A stretch of DNA of 6,452 nt from Clostridia bacterium. GTDB taxonomy: Bacteria; Bacillota_A; Clostridia; Oscillospirales; CAG-272. Position 1 is the first letter of the stretch. Each line of letters begins with the position of its first letter. This document shows positions 1 through 4,814 of this stretch, piece by piece. The position numbers and the translations under genes are program-made. Location: the NCBI GenBank assembly GCA_017959485.1, contig JAGDAM010000364.1, forward strand, positions 1 to 6,452, written 5' to 3'. Under the pieces are notes generated by a model. That model worked only from the letters and a program-made list of their open reading frames with translations. It was not told where the DNA came from and ran no database searches.

Positions 1-49
1 TCGGTTCATACCCGGAGGGTCGTGGGTTCAAATCCAACTTCCGCTACCA
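1..49 (+). tRNA. tRNA-Met (CAT), elongator type, 5' part missing
   Basis: This is the 3' part of a tRNA cut by the window edge, starting inside the anticodon stem. The loop TTCATAC carries anticodon CAT and is closed by CGG/CCG pairs. The three consecutive G-C pairs (GGG/CCC) typical of initiator tRNA are absent, so elongator Met is preferred; a CAT-anticodon tRNA-Ile2 cannot be fully excluded without the 5' half. The T arm reads GTGGG, loop TTCAAAT, CCAAC, followed by the acceptor strand TTCCGCT, discriminator A46 and an encoded CCA at 47-49. One T-stem pair (G51-A63 in tRNA numbering) is a mismatch. It heads a small + strand tRNA cluster with tRNA-Glu downstream. Confidence 0.88.
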
Positions 50-72
50 GCTCTTTGCTTACGCGAAGAGCT
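49..72 (+). other. Hairpin between tRNA-Met and tRNA-Glu
   Basis: A 10-bp inverted repeat pairs 49-58 with 63-72 (AGCTCTTTGC and GCGAAGAGCT, one T-G wobble) around a TTAC loop. It starts on the last A of the tRNA-Met CCA. Only three T residues (72-74) run on from the stem, so as an intrinsic terminator it would be weak. It could instead act as a processing or attenuating element that separates the two tRNAs, or as a partial stop reducing tRNA-Glu read-through. The pairing is seen directly; the function is inferred. Confidence 0.5.
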
Positions 73-76
73 TTAC

Positions 77-148
77 GGCCCGGTGGTCAAGCGGCTAAGA
101 CACCGCCCTTTCACGGCGGTAACACGAGTTCGATTCTCGTCCGTGCTA
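77..148 (+). tRNA. tRNA-Glu (TTC), no encoded CCA, weakened acceptor stem
   Basis: The cloverleaf can be drawn in full: acceptor GGCCCGG, D stem GTC/GAC, anticodon stem CCGCC/GGCGG around loop CTTTCAC (anticodon TTC, Glu), T stem ACGAG/CTCGT with loop TTCGATT, and acceptor 3' strand CCGTGCT with discriminator A148. Two acceptor positions are poor: G1-U72 is only a wobble and C4-U69 is a mismatch (T at 144 where G would pair). The next bases are GAC, so CCA must be added after transcription, whereas the neighbouring tRNA-Met encodes it. The body otherwise matches Gram-positive tRNA-Glu closely. It may be a functional but divergent copy or an early pseudogene. Confidence 0.85.
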
Positions 149-161
149 GACCTCCACACGC

Positions 162-193
162 AAAAAAGCTCCCTTTCGGGAGCTTTTGTTTTT
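162..193. terminator. Bidirectional intrinsic terminator
   Basis: A perfect 10-bp stem pairs 164-173 (AAAAGCTCCC) with 178-187 (GGGAGCTTTT) around a 4-nt loop. On the + strand the loop is TTTC and the tail is TTTTGTTTTT, ending the tRNA cluster. On the - strand the loop is GAAA, a stable GNRA tetraloop closed by C-G, and the tail is TTTTTT, ending the c-di-GMP operon whose last stop codon lies 11 nt before the stem. The A and T flanks on both sides are what let it work in either direction. Confidence 0.92.
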
Positions 194-198
194 CCGTA

Positions 199-3099
199 TT
201 ATTGTTTCAGGAACGCTTCTTCGAATTCGGAGGCGGGCAGCGGGCGGGAGAAATAGAATCCCTGCACCATACCGCAGCCGAGCTTTTTCAGCAGGTCGAG
301 CTGCGCCTTCGTTTCCACGCCTTCGGCGATAACCTGCACGTTCAGTTTGTCGGCGATACCGAGGATGACTTCGACGAGCTGGACGCCCTTTTCGTCGTGC
401 TCGATATTGCGGATGAACGCTCTGTCCATTTTCAGCACGTTTATCGGCAAGGAGGAGAGCATTATAAGGGAAGAGTAACCCGTGCCGAAATCGTCCATCT
501 CGATCTTATATCCTTTTTCCTGCAGTCTTCCGATAACGCTTACGATCTGATCGGCGTTTTCGATGTAGGCGGATTCGGTCACTTCAAGATCCAACGCCGC
601 GTGGTCGATGCCGCTCTTTTCGAGTATGCCGTCGAGGGCGTTTTCAAGTTCGGGATCGAAGACGTCTACGCGTGAAAGATTGACGGAGACGGGGATCGTC
701 ACGCCGTACCGCTTTTTCCAGCGCGCGATCTGCGCGGCGGACTCCGACCAGACGAATTTATCTATCGCGCTGATCTTGCCGTTTTGCTCAAACAGCGGTA
801 TGAAATCTCCGGGAGGTATGATGCCGAGCTCGGGATGACGCCAGCGCACGAGCGCCTCGGCGCCTTTCAAAACGGGAGTGTCGGAGCTTATGTCGTATTT
901 CGGCTGGTAATAAACTTCGAATTCGTTTTTGGCGAGCGCGAGATTCACGTCGTTTTTCAGGCGCTGTTCGTAGTTGACGCGGTTGCGCACGTTTTCGTCG
1001 AACACGATGAGATGATCGTTGTACTGTCCGCGGGCAAGGCCGCAGGCGATGAGCGCGTGCTCGATCATCTGGTGAGGATCAATGCCGCGTTCCCACGGGC
1101 TTACGCCCATGCGCAAAATTATGCTTGCGCTTGAGGAGATCATATCAAGCTTCCTCTGCACCTGCTCGAAAAGCCCGTGATATTCCTCCATATGAGGGCA
1201 ATACAGCGCGAAGTGATCGGCATCGCTGTGACTGGCGATACCGCCGTACTCTTTGACGAACTCACGCAGTATGTCTCCTATTGCGCTCAGAACGCGGTCT
1301 CCGAATTCCCATCCGTTGATCGCGTTGACCGAATGGAACTGATCGATGTTGATGACGACGGCGTCCATCGGCTTTTCGGGCTGCATCATATACATCTTGT
1401 CGACGTATTCGTAGAAATAACCTTTCGTATACAGTCCCGTCAGCGTGTCCGTTTCCGTTGCGGTGATGATCTGTCGGCTTTCGATCGCTTTCTTTGACGA
1501 CTTTGAAACGGCTATCGCCAGGAATATGATCGCAAATGCCACTATTGCGACTGCGACGATGAAATAACCGATATTCTGCAAAACGATCTCGCCGAAGGTG
1601 GTCCTTGCGTCTTCCGTGAAGTAATAAGACAGCGCCGCGTTGATGGACGCGCTCGGCACAAGGTGCGAGACCTTGTTCAGTATCGAATAAAGCGTGATAT
1701 TGTCGCGGTTGACCGCAAAGCAATAATCGATGTCAACGCCCGTTGAAATTGACGTCAGCCCGTATTTTTTGCACAGCGATGAGATGTTGTTGTAGCGGTA
1801 ATTGCTCATCAAGAGACAGTCCGCCTTTCCCTCGGAGATCGCTTTCAGACATTCGGGCGTATCCTTGAAAACGATGGCGCGCCAGTCGGGAAAATTGTCC
1901 ACCAAAAACATATTGTAGTTCGGATTGCCCGCGTTGACCGCAACCGTAATATGATCTTTGCTTAAAAAATCTTTCTGCTCGGATTCGAGTATTATGGCGG
2001 AAATATCGGTGGACATGATCGTGTTCGTCATGAAGTAGCCCTGCGTTTCGCCGTCGTAGTCGGTGAGGTTGGCGGGGAACATACAGTCCACCTCGCCTTT
2101 TTTAAGCGCTTCCATAGCTGCCGACGCCGTGGGATACGAGATCGCCACAAAATCGATATGTGCGTTTTTCAGACAATTTGAAGCGATTGCAAGGTAGTCT
2201 TTCAAGGCGCCGGTCAATTCACCCGTCGCGTGGTCTTTTGCGCAGAAAGCGAGGTAATTGTCCTGATATCCCACGAGGATCGTGCCGTGTTCTTCAAGCC
2301 AGCTCTTTTCGTTTGCGCTGAGATATATATTGATATTGGAAGCGTCGAGATATTTTTCGTTGAGGAGCTGATTGTAGTTCGGCGTTTCGGTCAATATCCT
2401 GTTCATCGAGGCGTTGAGCGCAGAGAGCAGTTCCGGGGTGGAATTGCTTACCGCGAAATAGAAGTCCGACGAGCCGATCTTGACGAGCGGGACCTGTCCC
2501 GCGGTATTGTAGAACGAATCTATCGTGACAAATCCGTCTATTTCGCCGCGCATGAGCATCTCGCCCGATTGAAATTCGTTTGTCGACAGTTCGACGATCT
2601 CCGCGTCGATGCCGTTTGACGTCAGCCAGTCCGCGAGCAGATCGACCTGAAAACTGTCCTTGCTGACTCCGATCTTTTTTCCGTTCAAGGTACTGAGATC
2701 GTCAGCCGTTATTTCCGTGTCGTTTGAAGAAATGAAAATATAATAGTTTTCGGAGCCCATCGCCGCCGATGAGAACAGCATCTGATCGGAGCGTTCCTCC
2801 GTGAACGACACGTCGCTGAGCAGGTCGATCATGCCGTCTTTTAACATTTGAAGCAGATCCGTCCAACTGCCGCTGATGTACTCGTACGTCCAGCCGGTGT
2901 AGGCGGCTATTTTCTGCTGATATTCGTAAGCGTAGCCGGAACGTCTGCCGTAATCGTCGGTCATATTGAACGGCGATTCGTACCATCCGACACGCACGAC
3001 GGTGCCGCGATCCTGCGCGAACGCCGCGAGGGGAAAAACGACTGAAGCGGCGATCGCCAGAAATAGCGCAAAGGCAAATATTTTTATGAGTTTTCGCAT
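199..3099 (-). CDS. Membrane c-di-GMP phosphodiesterase: tandem Venus-flytrap sensor, TM helix, degenerate GGDEF, intact EAL
   Basis: A 966-residue sensor protein, likely hydrolysing c-di-GMP to pGpG in response to an extracellular ligand. Residues 1-28 are a signal peptide ending in an AFA/Q cleavage site. Family-3 solute-binding (Venus-flytrap) domains span about 33-252 and 272-497, joined by a linker with the LSANEKSWLEEH pattern known from BvgS-type tandem sensors. A single membrane helix lies at about 508-531. The GGDEF domain (545-700) is degenerate: DADHF at 626-630 and N584 in place of the metal-binding Asp, so no cyclase activity is expected. The EAL domain (about 712-962) keeps E748-A-L, R752, N807, E839, E842, D869-D870, K890, E926, E929 and Q946, so it should be active. 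It is last in the operon, 31 nt after the cyclase gene. The start gives a good signal peptide, though the best SD match is 17 nt away. The ligand is unknown. Confidence 0.93.
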   Translation of the reverse strand: MRKLIKIFAFALFLAIAASVVFPLAAFAQDRGTVVRVGWYESPFNMTDDYGRRSGYAYEYQQKIAAYTGWTYEYISGSWTDLLQMLKDGMIDLLSDVSFTEERSDQMLFSSAAMGSENYYIFISSNDTEITADDLSTLNGKKIGVSKDSFQVDLLADWLTSNGIDAEIVELSTNEFQSGEMLMRGEIDGFVTIDSFYNTAGQVPLVKIGSSDFYFAVSNSTPELLSALNASMNRILTETPNYNQLLNEKYLDASNINIYLSANEKSWLEEHGTILVGYQDNYLAFCAKDHATGELTGALKDYLAIASNCLKNAHIDFVAISYPTASAAMEALKKGEVDCMFPANLTDYDGETQGYFMTNTIMSTDISAIILESEQKDFLSKDHITVAVNAGNPNYNMFLVDNFPDWRAIVFKDTPECLKAISEGKADCLLMSNYRYNNISSLCKKYGLTSISTGVDIDYCFAVNRDNITLYSILNKVSHLVPSASINAALSYYFTEDARTTFGEIVLQNIGYFIVAVAIVAFAIIFLAIAVSKSSKKAIESRQIITATETDTLTGLYTKGYFYEYVDKMYMMQPEKPMDAVVINIDQFHSVNAINGWEFGDRVLSAIGDILREFVKEYGGIASHSDADHFALYCPHMEEYHGLFEQVQRKLDMISSSASIILRMGVSPWERGIDPHQMIEHALIACGLARGQYNDHLIVFDENVRNRVNYEQRLKNDVNLALAKNEFEVYYQPKYDISSDTPVLKGAEALVRWRHPELGIIPPGDFIPLFEQNGKISAIDKFVWSESAAQIARWKKRYGVTIPVSVNLSRVDVFDPELENALDGILEKSGIDHAALDLEVTESAYIENADQIVSVIGRLQEKGYKIEMDDFGTGYSSLIMLSSLPINVLKMDRAFIRNIEHDEKGVQLVEVILGIADKLNVQVIAEGVETKAQLDLLKKLGCGMVQGFYFSRPLPASEFEEAFLKQ

Positions 3100-3116
3100 T
3101 TTTTGTGCTGTGGTAA

Positions 3117-3122
3117 TCCTTT
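3117..3122 (-). promoter_or_regulatory. Weak, distant Shine-Dalgarno candidate for the 966-residue gene
   Basis: On the - strand AAAGGA lies 17 nt before the ATG at 3099, longer than the usual 5-10 nt. Nothing better lies closer (the spacer is ATTACCACAGCACAAAAA), and no other in-frame ATG, GTG or TTG occurs between the upstream stop and this ATG. Translation may rely partly on coupling to the upstream cyclase gene, whose stop is 31 nt away. Confidence 0.35.
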
Positions 3123-3130
3123 CATCCGGT

Positions 3131-4783
3131 TTATCTGTCCGTGCCCGAGGTCAAGCCGGCGCTTTTGCGTTCGCGCTTGTTTTCGTACATATTTTTGTCG
3201 GCGCGGCGCACGACGTCGATCACGGCGTCGCCGCTCTGCGGGTCGTAGACCGCGATGCCCATGGAAACGTTGACCTGCTCCCATTGTTTGTCGGTAGAGG
3301 CGTTCGTCTTTTCGACGTCCTGTTCAAACTGCTTGATAAGATGATCCATATCGTGCAGATCCTTGTTGCGGAGAACGACGGAGAACTCGTCGCCGCCTAT
3401 TCTGAACACGGGGCTGTGCTGGAACGCCTTGCATATCGCACTGCTGGCGGATTTGAGATATATATCGCCCTTTTCGTGACCGAAACGGTCGTTGATCACT
3501 TTGAGGTTGTCGCAGTCGAAAACGCCTATCGCAAATCTCACGGGATCGGTCCCGCTGTTGATCTGCTCCTGTATCTCGTCTATGATGGTGGAAAACGCGC
3601 CCTTGTTTTTGACGCGCGTCAGCGCGTCGACGAAGACCTGCTTGTTCAGACTGCTTATGTGGTCTTTCATGTGGACCGTCAGGCGTTTGAACGTCTTTGT
3701 CAGATTGCCGATCTCGTCGTCTTTGTTGTAATCGAGCGTGAAATCGTAATTTTCGCTGTCGACTTTTTCAGCCGCTTCGGTGAGCTGCTTGATCGGCTTG
3801 ACGATGCGTTTTGTGAAAATCATCATAAGCACCACGGCGACCGCGAGTACCAGGGCGGCTACCAACATGATGTTGACGATCAATCCGCGCCAGTCGCCTT
3901 CCGTTTCATAAACGGGAACGGTGACGTTGAGGCGCATACCGTTGCTGAGCGGCAGCCACGCCGCTATTCTTTCCACGCCTTCAAAGGTGTACTTGATGAA
4001 CGTGCTTTCGCTGAGCGCGCCGTCGGGCAGGATCGGCTTGTTTTCTTCGTTCAGCTGCGAAACGTCTATGCGCGGATGATAGAAGAGATCTCCGTTTTCG
4101 TCGTTTAAGAACGCGTAGCCGTTGTTGTAAAGACGTATGCTGTCGACCTGCTCCGCCATCGTGGAGTAATCTATCTCGATGCCGATGACGCCGACGAACG
4201 TTCCGCGCCAGTAGATCGGTATATTATAGGAAATAACGCGCTTGTAGAGATTTTCCGATACGTACGGCGGGAGCCACTTCGCTTCCCCGTATAATTTCGG
4301 AACGGTGAACCAAACGAGCCCCGGGTCGGACGTGTCATTGAGATTGTACTTCGGATCGGCGAGGTTTGTGACCTCGCGTTCCACAAATCCGGTGTCGTTG
4401 TCGTTCTCATACCAGAAGCCCTTTACGGTCTTCGATACCGTCGGGTCGATGCGGTAATAGTAAGTCAGAACGCCGTTCGTTTTCGACGCGGCGATTTCGA
4501 AATAATCGCGCATATATTCAACGTGGCGTGCCAGACTCTCGTCGTCAAGACCGCTTAGATCCGCCTCGGCTTTGTCACCGACGTTGCGCACCGATCTCTG
4601 TACGCTGTTGAAATAATAATCGAGGTTTCTCTCTCCGGTCTCGCAAAGCAAAAGCAGTATCTGATCCGATTTGCGGACCTCCGTTTTACGTATGAAAAAC
4701 ACGGTGGACGTTGTGACCAGAGCGACTGTTATTACCAAGATGATGACGGTCATCAACGTTATTCTTGTTTTGAGTGAGCGCAT
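3131..4783 (-). CDS. Membrane diguanylate cyclase: dCache-HAMP-GGDEF
   Basis: A 550-residue sensor enzyme expected to make c-di-GMP from two GTP. It has membrane helices at about 8-31 and 301-323 bracketing an extracellular dCache-like domain (about 40-290). This carries the typical strands around W158-F159, the PPYVS segment at 172-176 and GTFVGVIGIEID at 194-205. A HAMP domain follows (about 324-378, with P330 and the DEIG at 356-359). The GGDEF domain (about 380-537) has an intact GGDEF at 463-467, metal-binding D423, and guanine contacts N431 and D440. The RxxD inhibitory site is absent (F454 and S457 at the R and D positions). The Arg of the amino-acid-binding dCache motif (R-x-W) is not seen at 156, so the ligand is unknown. 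It lies between two paralogous phosphodiesterase genes on the same strand with 31-nt gaps, indicating co-transcription of opposing activities. Confidence 0.93.
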   Translation of the reverse strand: MRSLKTRITLMTVIILVITVALVTTSTVFFIRKTEVRKSDQILLLLCETGERNLDYYFNSVQRSVRNVGDKAEADLSGLDDESLARHVEYMRDYFEIAASKTNGVLTYYYRIDPTVSKTVKGFWYENDNDTGFVEREVTNLADPKYNLNDTSDPGLVWFTVPKLYGEAKWLPPYVSENLYKRVISYNIPIYWRGTFVGVIGIEIDYSTMAEQVDSIRLYNNGYAFLNDENGDLFYHPRIDVSQLNEENKPILPDGALSESTFIKYTFEGVERIAAWLPLSNGMRLNVTVPVYETEGDWRGLIVNIMLVAALVLAVAVVLMMIFTKRIVKPIKQLTEAAEKVDSENYDFTLDYNKDDEIGNLTKTFKRLTVHMKDHISSLNKQVFVDALTRVKNKGAFSTIIDEIQEQINSGTDPVRFAIGVFDCDNLKVINDRFGHEKGDIYLKSASSAICKAFQHSPVFRIGGDEFSVVLRNKDLHDMDHLIKQFEQDVEKTNASTDKQWEQVNVSMGIAVYDPQSGDAVIDVVRRADKNMYENKRERKSAGLTSGTDR

Positions 4784-4792
4784 TTATTTTTT

Positions 4793-4797
4793 CTCCT
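4793..4797 (-). promoter_or_regulatory. Ribosome binding site of the diguanylate cyclase gene
   Basis: On the - strand AGGAG is followed by 9 A/T-only bases (AAAAAATAA) and then the ATG at 4783. It supports this start, which also places the first membrane helix right at the N-terminus. It is much stronger than the SD candidate of the following phosphodiesterase gene. Confidence 0.85.
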
Positions 4798-4814
4798 GTA
4801 GGTTGAATTCGTTG

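Noticed and set aside
77..198. tRNA-Glu and its flank as an integration (att) site.
   Set aside because: No repeat of the tRNA 3' end, integrase or phage-like gene is visible in the window.
22..675. Open frame of 217 codons on the + strand at the left edge.
   Set aside because: It runs through both tRNAs and the terminator and then antisense to the EAL domain; the translation shows no domain.
1262..1723. 153-codon open frame on the - strand in another frame.
   Set aside because: It overlaps the membrane helix and pseudo-GGDEF part of the 966-residue gene, is rich in R and H, and is an out-of-frame shadow.
2966..4108. Long open frame of 380 codons on the + strand.
   Set aside because: It lies antisense to the well-supported cyclase and phosphodiesterase genes, spans their intergenic gap, has biased composition (rich in V, D, H, F) and no recognisable domain. 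It is a shadow of codon usage on the opposite strand.
3100..4814. Both intergenic gaps are exactly 31 nt, possibly a repeated regulatory spacer.
   Set aside because: The two spacer sequences show no similarity to each other, so the equal length is probably chance.
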